55,144 bases of DNA from Herbiconiux sp. (GTDB taxonomy: Bacteria > Actinomycetota > Actinomycetes > Actinomycetales > Microbacteriaceae), in the NCBI RefSeq assembly GCF_023264855.1, contig NZ_JAHFUW010000028.1, positions 1 through 55,144 of the forward strand, in the 5' to 3' direction. Below the pieces are notes generated by a model. That model searched no databases. It was not told the DNA's origin and saw nothing but the letters and a program-made list of their open reading frames with translations. Positions 1 to 7,769 of this stretch are shown piece after piece. A program made the translations under genes and the position numbers. Position 1 is the stretch's first letter. Each line of letters begins with the position of its first letter.

Positions 1-297
1 GCCGCGCGCGGGTCCGCAGCTCGCGCCGTACCCGGGTCCACGGTTCGCGCCGCACCCGAGTCCGCGCGTCGTGCCGCGCCCGGGTCCGCGGGTCTTGCCG
101 CACCCGAGTCCCCGCATGGCACCCCGCCCGTGTCCGCGGCTCGTGCCGCACCCGAGTCCCCGCGTGGCGCCGAACCCGGGTCCGCGGCTCGTGCCGCACC
201 TGAGTCAACCCGTGGCAGCGCACCCACAAGCGGCGCCGCGCCCATCAGCCCTACCGAACCCATCCGCCCCACCGCATCATCCGAGGAGATCTCATGA
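1..297 (+). CDS. 3' end of an unidentified CDS with octapeptide-repeat tail (partial)
   Basis: The first reading frame is open from base 1 to a TGA at 295-297, and this stop overlaps the ATG of ogt in an ATGA junction, as expected for translationally coupled genes. The 98 visible residues are Ala/Pro/Ser/Arg/Glu-rich. They consist of nine 8-residue units alternating between GSAARAAP-like and ESxRxAxP-like forms, followed by a short non-repetitive end. Such a low-complexity tail has no catalytic residues, so the function cannot be read here. Because the next gene is an alkyltransferase, the body upstream could be an alkylation-repair protein such as an Ada/AlkA-type glycosylase; that is a guess from context only. 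Confidence 0.6.
   Translation, partial: AARGSAARAVPGSTVRAAPESARRAAPGSAGLAAPESPHGTPPVSAARAAPESPRGAEPGSAARAAPESTRGSAPTSGAAPISPTEPIRPTASSEEIS
10..225 (+). repeat. Nine tandem 24-nt units (in-frame octapeptide repeat)
   Basis: The units begin every 24 nt from base 10. Each encodes eight residues, and units starting with Gly-Ser alternate with units starting with Glu-Ser (one starts Val-Ser), giving a 48-nt higher-order period. Units differ at several positions, so the array is not a fresh duplication. The length is a multiple of three throughout, so gain or loss of units would keep the frame. Confidence 0.85.
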
Positions 298-824
298 CCG
301 CCACGATCCAGTTCGTCGACACCCCGGACGGCCCGTTCGGCATCATCGCCGATGACGAGGGCCGCGTGCTCGCCTCTGGCTGGACCTCCGACGTCGATGC
401 CCTGCTCGCTCGCCTGACCCCGTCCATCCGGCCGGCCGCCGCCGACGTCGTCCAGGGCGAGACGACGGCCGCCGAGGCCGTCCGCGCGTATTACGCGGGC
501 GACGTGCACGCGATCGACGCCGTCGAGGTGCGGCAGACCGGCGGGGAGTTCCACACGCGCGGCTGGGCGGCCCTGCGCGGCATCGCCCCGGGGCATCCGC
601 TCAGCTACCAGGAGTTCGCCGCCGAGCTCGGCCGCCCCACCGCCGTGCGCGCGGCCGCCAGCGCCTGCGCCCGCAACGCCCCCGCCCTGTTCGTGCCCTG
701 CCACCGTGTCCTCCGCACCGACGGTACCCTCGGCGGCTTCGCCTGGGGCGTGGAGGTCAAGCGCTCCCTGCTGGCCCGCGAGTCCCGCGCCGCCCACGAG
801 CCTTTCGCGTCCGTGCCCGCCTGA
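294..824 (+). CDS. ogt: Methylated-DNA--protein-cysteine S-methyltransferase
   Basis: This 176-residue protein transfers a methyl group from O6-methylguanine (or O4-methylthymine) in DNA to its own cysteine, a single-turnover repair reaction. The C-terminal domain (about residues 88-165) holds the signature PCHRVL with acceptor Cys136, followed by [18 protein letters not shown], the usual substrate-pocket and helix region. The helix-turn-helix around [13 protein letters not shown] precedes it. The length is typical for Ogt. The ATG overlaps the stop of the upstream gene (ATGA), and a GAGGAG ribosome site lies just before it, inside the upstream gene. Transcription probably ends at the inverted repeat after the gene. 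Confidence 0.93.
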   Translation: MTATIQFVDTPDGPFGIIADDEGRVLASGWTSDVDALLARLTPSIRPAAADVVQGETTAAEAVRAYYAGDVHAIDAVEVRQTGGEFHTRGWAALRGIAPGHPLSYQEFAAELGRPTAVRAAASACARNAPALFVPCHRVLRTDGTLGGFAWGVEVKRSLLARESRAAHEPFASVPA

Positions 825-844
825 CCCGGGGCTGTCGAGCGCTC

Positions 845-902
845 GTTCGGTCGCACTTTCGGTCGTAAAATCCGGGCTTTTCGCACAAAAGTGCGACCGA
901 AC
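845..902. terminator. Bidirectional terminator hairpin
   Basis: Perfect 15-bp inverted repeat: arm GTTCGGTCGCACTTT at 845-859 and its complement at 888-902, with a 28-nt loop. It lies between the convergent ogt and the monooxygenase gene, so it can serve both. There is no long U-tract. Confidence 0.7.
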
Positions 903-951
903 AGGGCCCATGAGGCGAGCGGATGCGCGGGGCGGGTGGAAGTGGCGCGGC

Positions 952-2058
952 CTACGCGTCCGCGAGCAGCTCGCGGACGCGCGGGATGACCTGCGTGCCG
1001 TAGAGCTCGATGCTCGTCATGAGGTTCTCGTGCGAGAGGCCGCCGTTGCCGTACTTCAGGTCGAAGCGGTCGATACCCAGCGTCTTCGCAGTGGCCGCGA
1101 TCTTCTGCGCCACCGTCTCGGGCGAGCCCACGTACAGCGACCCCGACCGGATCTCCTGCTCGAAATGCCCGCGCCCCATCGGCGACCAGCCGCGCTCGCG
1201 GCCGATCCGGTTCATCAGCGCCTGGTAGTGCGGCCAGAGCTGCTCGCGCGCCTCCTCGTCGGTGGCCGCGATGTGGCCGGGCGAGTGCACCGCCACCTGC
1301 TGGCGCGGCAGCTCGAACTGGTCGAGCGCCCGGTGGTAGAGGTCGACGAACGGTGCGAACCGCGAGGGCTCGCCGCCGATGATCGCCAGGGCCAGGTTGA
1401 AGCCGTAGCGCGCCGCGCGCACCACCGACTCGGGGCTGCCGCCCACGCCCACCCAGGTCTTCAGCAGCCCGTTCTCGACCGGCGGGAACACGCTCTGGTT
1501 CGTCAGCGGAGCCCGCGTCGTGCCCGACCAGGTCACCGGATGCTGCGACCGCACGGCCGCGAACAGGTCGAGCTTCTCTTCGAACAGCACCTCGTAGTCC
1601 GAGAGCTCGAAGCCGAAGAGGGGGAACGACTCGGTGAACGAGCCGCGCCCGAGCGTGACCTCGGCGCGCCCGTTCGAGAGCGCATCCAGGGTCGAGAAGC
1701 GCTGGAACACGCGCACCGGGTCGTCGGAGGAGAGCACGGTCACCGCCGAGCCGAGGTGGATGCGCGAGGTCTTCGCCGCGACGGCCGCGAGCACGACCTC
1801 AGGAGTGGTGACCGCGAAGTCGGCGCGGTGGTGCTCGCCGAAGCCGATGAGGTCGATGCCCACCTGGTCGGCCAGAACGCCCTGGTCGACGAGGTTCCGC
1901 AGCACCTGGGCGTGCGGCAGCGGGGTTCCTGAGGCATCGGCGGTGACGTCGCCGAAGGTGTCGAGCCCGAACTCGAGAGCCGAAGCGGTCGAGGGGGTCG
2001 AGAGCGGTGCCTGCTCTGCCTGTGCGGACTGCTCTGCCTGCTGGTCATCGTGCGCCAT
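952..2058 (-). CDS. LLM-class flavin-dependent oxidoreductase (luciferase-like)
   Basis: About 368 residues. The protein belongs to the bacterial luciferase-like monooxygenase fold, a TIM barrel that uses reduced FMN and O2. Visible family features are the N-terminal LEFGLDTFGD strand, GFGEHHRADFAVTTPE, the region HLGSAVTVLSSDDPVRVFQ, the segment SNGRAEVTLGRGSF, and the C-terminal YVGSPETVAQKI. The sequence resembles the Atu2307/SP_0267 subgroup, whose substrates are unknown. The reading frame is open further upstream, but that part would overlap the divergent SnoaL gene and looks non-coding, so I placed the start at the ATG before AHDDQQAEQ. ATGs at 2079 and 2073 are alternatives; none has a good ribosome site. 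Confidence 0.85.
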   Translation of the reverse strand: MAHDDQQAEQSAQAEQAPLSTPSTASALEFGLDTFGDVTADASGTPLPHAQVLRNLVDQGVLADQVGIDLIGFGEHHRADFAVTTPEVVLAAVAAKTSRIHLGSAVTVLSSDDPVRVFQRFSTLDALSNGRAEVTLGRGSFTESFPLFGFELSDYEVLFEEKLDLFAAVRSQHPVTWSGTTRAPLTNQSVFPPVENGLLKTWVGVGGSPESVVRAARYGFNLALAIIGGEPSRFAPFVDLYHRALDQFELPRQQVAVHSPGHIAATDEEAREQLWPHYQALMNRIGRERGWSPMGRGHFEQEIRSGSLYVGSPETVAQKIAATAKTLGIDRFDLKYGNGGLSHENLMTSIELYGTQVIPRVRELLADA

Positions 2059-2194
2059 GCGGATCCCATCCATTTCCATGCGTATGTATGAAGTCTGCAA
2101 CGCCGACACGCCATCCGCTATTCCGCCTCCCAGTATCCCGTGCGAGCCCCGTGAGCCCTGGCGCGTCGCCCGGCGGATCGCCCAGGATGGGGGC

Positions 2195-2536
2195 ATGTCC
2201 GCTCAACCGTTCGAGCTGCCCACCGCCATCGACGCCTTCTTCTCCGCCAGCAACGACGAAGACCGTGCACGCTTCCTCGCCGCCTTCGCCGCCGACGCCG
2301 TGCTCGACGACTGGGGCCGCACCTTCACCGGCCTCGACGAGATCGCCCGCTGGAACGAGAGCGACAACATGGGCGTGCACAGTCGCTTCGAGGTGGGCGG
2401 CCTCACCGTCAACCGCGACATCCACGTGGTCGCCGTCCACGTCACCGGCGAGGGCTACAACGGAGGCGGCACCATCGCCTTCCAGCTCGAGGGCGGGCCG
2501 GGCGGGCTCATCTCGCGGGTCGACATCACAGGCTGA
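2195..2536 (+). CDS. SnoaL/NTF2-like protein
   Basis: This 113-residue protein has the nuclear-transport-factor-2/SnoaL-like cone fold. An N-terminal helix (AIDAFFSASNDEDRARFLAAFAADAVLDDWGRTFTG) leads into DEIARWNE and then beta strands ending IAFQLEGGPGGLISRVDITG. Many homologues are small enzymes or ligand-binding proteins of unknown substrate, and no specific reaction can be assigned. It is divergent from the flavin monooxygenase with a 136-bp gap. The stop codon is the first part of a 10-bp tandem repeat. Confidence 0.8.
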   Translation: MSAQPFELPTAIDAFFSASNDEDRARFLAAFAADAVLDDWGRTFTGLDEIARWNESDNMGVHSRFEVGGLTVNRDIHVVAVHVTGEGYNGGGTIAFQLEGGPGGLISRVDITG

Positions 2537-2616
2537 CACCGGCTGGCACAGGCTGGCACCGGCTGGCACAGGCTGACACCGGCTGGCACCCATCACGGGC
2601 TGACTCGGGCTGACAC
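2531..2616 (+). repeat. 10-bp tandem repeat overlapping a stop codon
   Basis: Six uninterrupted 10-bp units of the form GGCTGRCACM run from 2531 to 2590. Two related units follow after a 6-bp interruption, to 2616. The GGC TGA of the first unit is the last codon and stop of the SnoaL-like gene. Further TGA triplets occur in later units. Confidence 0.85.
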
Positions 2617-2697
2617 CGGCCGCGGCATCCGCCATGCTGGAGACGAGGCCCTCACGCAGTGGCGGCCCGCGCACGACGACAGCACGGGAGGCACGCG

Positions 2698-3558
2698 ATG
2701 AGCGGTCGGATTCTGGTGGGGTACGACGGATCGCCTTCGGCCACGGTGGCCCTCGACTGGGCGCTGCGCCGCGCCGAGGCGACCGGGCTCGACGTGGACG
2801 TGCTGTTCGTGGCCGACACCTCGTGGGACTCCGAGGGCTTCACGGCGACTCCGCTGCTGGCGAAGCAGGGCGAGGTGGTGCTGGCCGACGCGGCGTTCCA
2901 CGCCGACTCGAAGGCTCCGCACGTCACGATCACCTCACGCACGCTGCCGGGCAACCCGATCACCGTGCTCTGCGCCGAGGCCGAGTCGACCGGCGCAGCA
3001 CTCCTCGTGGTGGGCTGCTACCGCAAAGACGTCTACGAGCGCCTCACCACCAGTGCCGTGAGCGTGCGGGTCGCCGCCGCGGCGACCGTGCCGGTGGCCG
3101 TCATCCCCGATCTGCCGCCCGTGCACCGCCGGGGAGTGGTCGTCGGCGTCGACGGATCGGGCGGCTCCGACGGCCCCGACGCCATCCTCGCCGCCGCCGT
3201 CGCCGAGGCCCGTCGCCTCGACGAGCCGTTGCGCGTGGTCACGGCCTGGACCCTGCCGCCCTTCGCCACCCCCGACTTCAGCGACGATGCCGCGCTCTAC
3301 GACGCTCTCGAGGAGCGCGCACGATCCGTCGCCGAGGCCGCCGTCGAGCACACCGACACCGCGGGGGTCGAGGTCGTCGCCTCGGCCGTCTTCGAGGCCC
3401 CCGTGAACGCCCTGCTGCACGCGGCGGCCGACGCCTCGCTGCTGGTGATCGGCAGTCACGGCCGGCGCGGCCTCAGCCGCTTCCTGCTCGGCTCGGTCAG
3501 CCACGACGTTCTCGTGCACGCCCCCGCCCCCGTGCTCGTGCTGCGCGTGCGGAGCTGA
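2698..3558 (+). CDS. Tandem-domain universal stress protein
   Basis: 286 residues with two UspA domains (about 1-143 and 146-286), the actinobacterial tandem arrangement. The second domain has the complete nucleotide-binding motif G-x2-G-x9-G-S in GSHGRRGLSRFLLGS and the loop VVGVDGSGGSD. The first has VGYDGSPSATVALDWAL, but its C-terminal motif is degraded (GCYRKDVYERL), so only one ATP site is likely to be fully formed. Such proteins are cytoplasmic and tied to hypoxia, stationary phase or nutrient stress. The ATG at 2698 follows a GGGAGG ribosome site; an in-frame upstream start is unsupported. Confidence 0.92.
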   Translation: MSGRILVGYDGSPSATVALDWALRRAEATGLDVDVLFVADTSWDSEGFTATPLLAKQGEVVLADAAFHADSKAPHVTITSRTLPGNPITVLCAEAESTGAALLVVGCYRKDVYERLTTSAVSVRVAAAATVPVAVIPDLPPVHRRGVVVGVDGSGGSDGPDAILAAAVAEARRLDEPLRVVTAWTLPPFATPDFSDDAALYDALEERARSVAEAAVEHTDTAGVEVVASAVFEAPVNALLHAAADASLLVIGSHGRRGLSRFLLGSVSHDVLVHAPAPVLVLRVRS

Positions 3559-3573
3559 CGGGCTCATCTGAAG

Positions 3574-3601
3574 CCGGGCCACAGGATCGGCCCGGTATCG
3601 T
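3574..3601 (+). promoter_or_regulatory. Terminator hairpin abutting a -10 box
   Basis: CCGGGCC (3574-3580) pairs with GGCCCGG (3589-3595) to form a 7-bp stem ending the stress-protein transcript. A TATCGT -10 box occupies 3596-3601 immediately after it. The next gene starts with GTG six nt later, at 3608, so its mRNA is probably leaderless. Confidence 0.5.
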
Positions 3602-3607
3602 GGTCGG

Positions 3608-4612
3608 GTGTCCGAGAGTCCCGCTGGTTCCACCCCGTACGAGGTGCTCGGCGTCGATCCCGCCGTCGGCCCCGACGAGCTGAAGCGGGCCTACCGGCGG
3701 CTGCTGCGGCAGACGCATCCGGACACCGGGGGAGACCCGGTGCGCTTCGTCGCCGTGCAGCGCGCCTGGGAACGGATCGGCACCCCCGAGGATCGCGCCG
3801 CCTACGACCGCGGCCGGGGCTCGGCCGACTTCGGCTCGGGCGCCGGAGCCCACCCCGCCGGCGCCTCCGGTTCGGCCTCCACCTCGGGTTCGGGCTTCGG
3901 CCCCGCCTCCGGATCGGCCGCCCGCGCGAAGAGCTCCTCGGTCAAGGCCCGCAGCTACGGCCACCCCGGCGGCCAGGAGCGCGAGATCTACCTGAGCCTC
4001 CTGCGCGAGTGGGTGGGCCGCGGCGTCGACATCGCCGACCCCTACGACCCGGCGCTGGTGCGCTCGGCACCGCGCGAGATCCGCGGCTGGCTCGCCAAGG
4101 CGCTCGCCGAGGAGGCCACGGCCGGCATCGTCGGCACCCTCGGAATCGGCTACACCATCTGGAACAACGTGCTCACCGGCCGCACGGTCGACGGCGTCGC
4201 CGAGACCATCGACCACGTCGTGCTCGGGCCTTCGGGTCTCTACGCCGTGCAGTCCGAAGACTGGGGAGCCCCCGTGCGGCTGAAGAAGGACGAGATCGTC
4301 GGCGAGGCCGTGCATCCCGACCACGAACCCCTGCACGAACTCGGCCGCGGCACCCGTGCGCTCGGCCGCTCGCTGGGCGTGCGGTTCACCGGCCGGATCG
4401 TGGTGGTTCCGGATGCCGACCTGGCCGCACCCTTCGAGGTCGTCAGCCGGGGCCGCCTGGCCGGGTCGGTGGTGGTGCGCCGCTCGCTGCTGCCGCAGCT
4501 GCTGCGCAACGGCATCGGCGGCGACTCCGCCACCGCGGCATCCGCCCGCGAGAGCATCGACCGCGCCTTCGAGCTGCGCCCCCGCCTGCAGAGCGGCATC
4601 CGCCTGGCCTGA
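3608..4612 (+). CDS. J-domain protein with NERD-like domain
   Basis: 334 residues. Residues 9-67 form a J-domain with the invariant HPD at 37-39 (RQTHPDTGG), so it should stimulate the ATPase of an Hsp70 (DnaK). A Gly/Ser-rich linker follows (about 70-115). The C-terminal part includes ETIDHVVLGPSGLYAVQSEDWGAPV, which resembles the nuclease-related NERD domain core in layout, though I cannot confirm nuclease residues. There are no zinc-finger CxxCxGxG repeats, so it is not DnaJ itself. The start is GTG, placed six nt after a TATCGT -10 box, which implies leaderless translation. The role of the fusion is unknown; targeting Hsp70 to DNA- or membrane-associated substrates is possible. Confidence 0.75.
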   Translation: MSESPAGSTPYEVLGVDPAVGPDELKRAYRRLLRQTHPDTGGDPVRFVAVQRAWERIGTPEDRAAYDRGRGSADFGSGAGAHPAGASGSASTSGSGFGPASGSAARAKSSSVKARSYGHPGGQEREIYLSLLREWVGRGVDIADPYDPALVRSAPREIRGWLAKALAEEATAGIVGTLGIGYTIWNNVLTGRTVDGVAETIDHVVLGPSGLYAVQSEDWGAPVRLKKDEIVGEAVHPDHEPLHELGRGTRALGRSLGVRFTGRIVVVPDADLAAPFEVVSRGRLAGSVVVRRSLLPQLLRNGIGGDSATAASARESIDRAFELRPRLQSGIRLA

Positions 4613-4661
4613 CCTGTTCCCGAAGAGGCCTGACCCGTCCTCGAAGGAGCACGAGCGCTGA

Positions 4662-4708
4662 CCCCCGAACGCGGGGGCAAAGCGAGCGAGGCTCAGGTCG
4701 TGGCTAGG
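4662..4708 (+). promoter_or_regulatory. Short hairpin and probable -10 box upstream of the channel gene
   Basis: CCCCCG-AACG-CGGGGG (4662-4677) is a 6-bp stem with a tetraloop that may end the J-domain gene. TAGGCT at 4703-4708 matches a -10 hexamer and would give a leader of about 45 nt carrying AAGGAG before the ATG at 4758. I saw no convincing -35. Confidence 0.4.
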
Positions 4709-4757
4709 CTGTGCTTCAGCGGGCGGGCGAGGGCGCCGCCGGTCAGAAGGAGACGCC

Positions 4758-6635
4758 ATGTCAGAACCCGGTCTCGGCGAGCGGATCCGCTACCGCTTCG
4801 ACTCGTACATGTCCCGGGGCACCGTGGCCCTGATGGTGCTGCTCGGCGGGGCGACCCTCGTGTTCGTCACGATCCTGGCCGTGATCGTCTACCTGGCGCA
4901 CGCCTACCCCGACGACGCCGACGGGGTCGACTTCCTCGACCTGCTCTGGGGCAACCTGATGCGCGCCATCGACCCGGGCACGCTCGGGGGCGACAACGGC
5001 TGGGCGTTCCGCGGCTTCATGCTGATCGTCACCATCGGCGGCCTGCTGATCGTGGCGAGCCTGATCGGCATCGTCTCCGGCGCCTTCGACAGCAAGGTGG
5101 CCCAGCTGCGCGAGGGCCGCTCCCGCGTGCTCGAGCGCGACCACACGCTCATCCTGGGCTGGAGCCCGAAGGTGTACGCGGTGATCGGCGAGCTGCTGAT
5201 CGCCAACGAGTCCCGCGGCCGCAGCGCGATCGTGGTGGTGGCCGAGCAGGGCAAGGTCGAGATGGAGGAGCGGATCCGGGCCGAGGTCGGCAAGACCGGC
5301 AAAACCCGCGTGATCTGCCGCAGCGGCGACCCGATGAACCTCACCGACCTCGAGCTCGGCAGCCCGCGCACGGCCCGCAGCATCGTGCTGCTCGCGCCCG
5401 AGGGCGACGACGACCCCGATTCGACGGTCATCAAGACCGCCCTGGCCCTCACGAACAACCCCACCCGGCCGAAGACCGACTACCACATCGTCGCCGAGCT
5501 CGACGATCCCGCCAACCTCGAGGCCGCGCGCCTGGTGGGCCGACACGAGGTGCACTGGGTGCTGGCGGGCGACCTGATCAGTCGCGTCACCGTGCAGACC
5601 TGCCGGCAGAGCGGCCTGAGCGTGGTCTACACCGAGCTGCTCGACTTCGACGGCGACGAGATCTACTTCACCGAGCAGCCGAGCCTGGTGGGCCGCAGCT
5701 ACGGCGACGCGCAGTCGGCGTTCGCGACCTCCAGTGTGATCGGGGTGATCGGTGCCGACGCCTCGGTGGCGATCAATCCGCCGGCCGCCCGCCCGATCGC
5801 CCCCGGCGAGCAGCTGATCGTCATCGCCGAAGACGACAGCACCATCGCGCTGGCACCCCCGACGGCTCCGGATGCGGCGGCCATCGTGGCGCCGGTCACC
5901 CTCGTGCCGGTTCCCGAGCACACTCTCGTGCTCGGCTGCAACGCGAGCCTTCCGATGATCCTGCGCGAGCTCGCCGACTACCTCGCGCCCGGATCGACGG
6001 TCCGCATCGTCGCCGACGCCGTGCCGCCCGCGCTGCCGCACCTGCGCGGGGTCGACGTCGCCTTCATCCAGGCCGACCCCACCAGCCGTGCCGTGCTGGA
6101 AGACCTTCGGGTGCAGCATGTCGACCACATCATCGTGCTCGCCGCCAAAGAGACGCTCACGGCCCAGCGGGCGGATGCGCGCACGCTGATCACGCTGCTG
6201 CACCTGCGCGACATCGGTGAGCGGCTGGGCGTCGACCTCGCGGTCGTGAGCGAGATGCTCGACGACCGCAACCGGGAGCTGGCGGAGGTCACCGACGCCG
6301 ACGACTTCATCGTGAGCGAGAAGCTGGTGAGCCTGATGCTCACCCAGGTGAGCGAGAACCGGCTGCTGGCCGAGGTGTTCGCCGACCTGTTCTCCAGCAC
6401 CGGCAGCGAGATCTACCTGAAGCCCGCCGAGGCCTACATCGCCCAGGGTGCCGAGGTCGACTTCTACACCGTGCTCGAGGCCGCCCGGCGCGCGGGCGAG
6501 ACGGCCATCGGCTACCGCCTGGCGGCCGACGCCCGCGCCGCCGACCGCGCCTACGGCGTGCACGTGAACCCGCCGAAGAGCGCCCGGCTCACCTTCGCCC
6601 CCGGCGACCGCATCATCGTGCTCGCCGAGTCCTGA
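4758..6635 (+). CDS. CASTOR/POLLUX-like ion channel protein
   Basis: 625 residues. Two transmembrane helices (about 23-47 and 86-110) flank an extracytoplasmic segment containing LLWGNLMRAIDPGTLGGDNGW, the pore-loop position in this family. A large cytoplasmic region with repeated RCK-like Rossmann domains follows (starting at DHTLILGWSPKVYAVIGELL, and again at EHTLVLGCNASLPMILREL). This is the layout of the plant symbiosis channels CASTOR and POLLUX and their bacterial relatives, thought to conduct monovalent cations or Ca2+ under ligand control. An AAGGAG site precedes the ATG. The neighbours give no clue to the physiological ion. Confidence 0.87.
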   Translation: MSEPGLGERIRYRFDSYMSRGTVALMVLLGGATLVFVTILAVIVYLAHAYPDDADGVDFLDLLWGNLMRAIDPGTLGGDNGWAFRGFMLIVTIGGLLIVASLIGIVSGAFDSKVAQLREGRSRVLERDHTLILGWSPKVYAVIGELLIANESRGRSAIVVVAEQGKVEMEERIRAEVGKTGKTRVICRSGDPMNLTDLELGSPRTARSIVLLAPEGDDDPDSTVIKTALALTNNPTRPKTDYHIVAELDDPANLEAARLVGRHEVHWVLAGDLISRVTVQTCRQSGLSVVYTELLDFDGDEIYFTEQPSLVGRSYGDAQSAFATSSVIGVIGADASVAINPPAARPIAPGEQLIVIAEDDSTIALAPPTAPDAAAIVAPVTLVPVPEHTLVLGCNASLPMILRELADYLAPGSTVRIVADAVPPALPHLRGVDVAFIQADPTSRAVLEDLRVQHVDHIIVLAAKETLTAQRADARTLITLLHLRDIGERLGVDLAVVSEMLDDRNRELAEVTDADDFIVSEKLVSLMLTQVSENRLLAEVFADLFSSTGSEIYLKPAEAYIAQGAEVDFYTVLEAARRAGETAIGYRLAADARAADRAYGVHVNPPKSARLTFAPGDRIIVLAES

Positions 6636-6650
6636 CCCGAGCCCGCGGCG

Positions 6651-7631
6651 TCAGGTCGTGAGCAGGATCTTGCCGATGTGCGAGGAGGACTCCATCAGGC
6701 GGTGCGCCTCCGCGGCCTCCGCGAGCGGGAAGCGCGCGGCGATGATCGGGCGCACGCTGCCGTTCTCCACCAGCGGCCACACGTTCTCGCGCACGCTCGC
6801 GATGATCTCGGCCTTCTCCTCGGCCGGCCGTGCCCGCAGGCTGGTGGAGCGGATGGTGCCCCGCTTCATCATCAGCGCCCCGAAGTTCAGCGACGCGGAT
6901 CCGCCGCCCTGGCTCGCGATGTTGGCGATGCGCCCGTTCACGCTCAGTGCCCGCACGTTGCGCTCGAGGTAGTCGCCGCCCACCACGTCGAGGATGACGT
7001 CGGCGCCGCCGGCCTCGGCCTTGATGCGTTCCACGAAATCCTCGGTGGTGTAGTCGATCAGGATGTCGGCGCCGAGCTCGCGGCACGTCGCCAGCTTCTC
7101 GGCCGAGCGGGCCGTCACGGCCACCCTCGCCCCGAACAGGGTGCCCAGCTGCACCGCCATCGTGCCGATGCCGCTCGACCCGCCGTGCACGAGCAGCGTC
7201 TCTCCGGCCCGCAGATCGGCCAGCAGGAAGACGTTCGACCACACCGTCGCCACCACCTCCACGAGCCCCGCGGCGTCGATCAGGTCGACGGATGCCGGCA
7301 CCGGCAGCACCTGGGCGGCGGGCACGACCACACGCTCGGCATACCCGCCTCCTCCCAGCAGCGCGCACACCCGGTCGCCCACCTGAAATCCCGAGGCCGC
7401 TCCTGTCTCGCCGTGCACCTCGGCCACGACACCCGACACCTCCAGTCCCGGCCAGGCGGGGCTGCCGGGCGGCGGAGGGTAGGCGCCCTGTCGCTGGGCC
7501 ACATCGGCGCGGTTCAGGCCGGCCGCGGCGACGTCGATCACGAGATCGCCCGGCCCAGGCTCCGGCAGCGACACCTCGCCGATCTCGAGCACGGACGGGT
7601 CGCCGGGTTCACGGATCACGACAGCTCTCAT
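6651..7631 (-). CDS. NAD(P)H-quinone oxidoreductase, PIG3 family
   Basis: 326 residues of the zinc-free medium-chain dehydrogenase/reductase family that reduces quinones or enones with NADPH. Seen are the N-terminal MRAVVIREPGDPSVLEIGEV, GLNRADVAQRQGAYPPPPG (the PIG3 signature region), the cofactor loop HGGSSGIGTMAVQLG, and ending FPLAEAAEAHRLMESSSHIGKILL. The usual zinc-binding cysteines are absent. I chose the ATG at 7631 because TAACGT lies seven nt before it, consistent with a leaderless start. A GTG three codons upstream is the alternative. The gene converges with the channel gene, leaving only 15 bp. Confidence 0.9.
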   Translation of the reverse strand: MRAVVIREPGDPSVLEIGEVSLPEPGPGDLVIDVAAAGLNRADVAQRQGAYPPPPGSPAWPGLEVSGVVAEVHGETGAASGFQVGDRVCALLGGGGYAERVVVPAAQVLPVPASVDLIDAAGLVEVVATVWSNVFLLADLRAGETLLVHGGSSGIGTMAVQLGTLFGARVAVTARSAEKLATCRELGADILIDYTTEDFVERIKAEAGGADVILDVVGGDYLERNVRALSVNGRIANIASQGGGSASLNFGALMMKRGTIRSTSLRARPAEEKAEIIASVRENVWPLVENGSVRPIIAARFPLAEAAEAHRLMESSSHIGKILLTT

Positions 7632-7703
7632 GCCCTCCACGTTACGCGCGCCGCCCGCTCGCTCACCATCCGGCTGGGGGTTAGCCCCTCAGGCATTGCG
7701 GAT

Positions 7704-7740
7704 GACGGTCCCTCAGGTGTGCAATAGCCACACCACCGTC
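7704..7740. promoter_or_regulatory. Nested inverted repeat upstream of the acyl-CoA ligase
   Basis: GACGGT (7704-7709) pairs with ACCGTC (7735-7740), and inside this GGTGTG (7716-7721) pairs with CACACC across seven nt. It lies in the 138-bp divergent gap between the quinone oxidoreductase and the acyl-CoA ligase and could be an operator or an mRNA hairpin. Nothing identifies the binding protein. Confidence 0.3.
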
Positions 7741-7769
7741 GACGGAGACGGTGCCGAAGGAGACGACCG

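Noticed and set aside
1634-2536. 300-residue plus-strand frame ending with the SnoaL-like protein
   Set aside because: The first 187 residues are antisense to the flavin monooxygenase. The ATG at 2195 starts the recognisable domain.
2531-2616. Possible CRISPR array
   Set aside because: Units are contiguous 10-mers with no spacers and no cas genes in the window.
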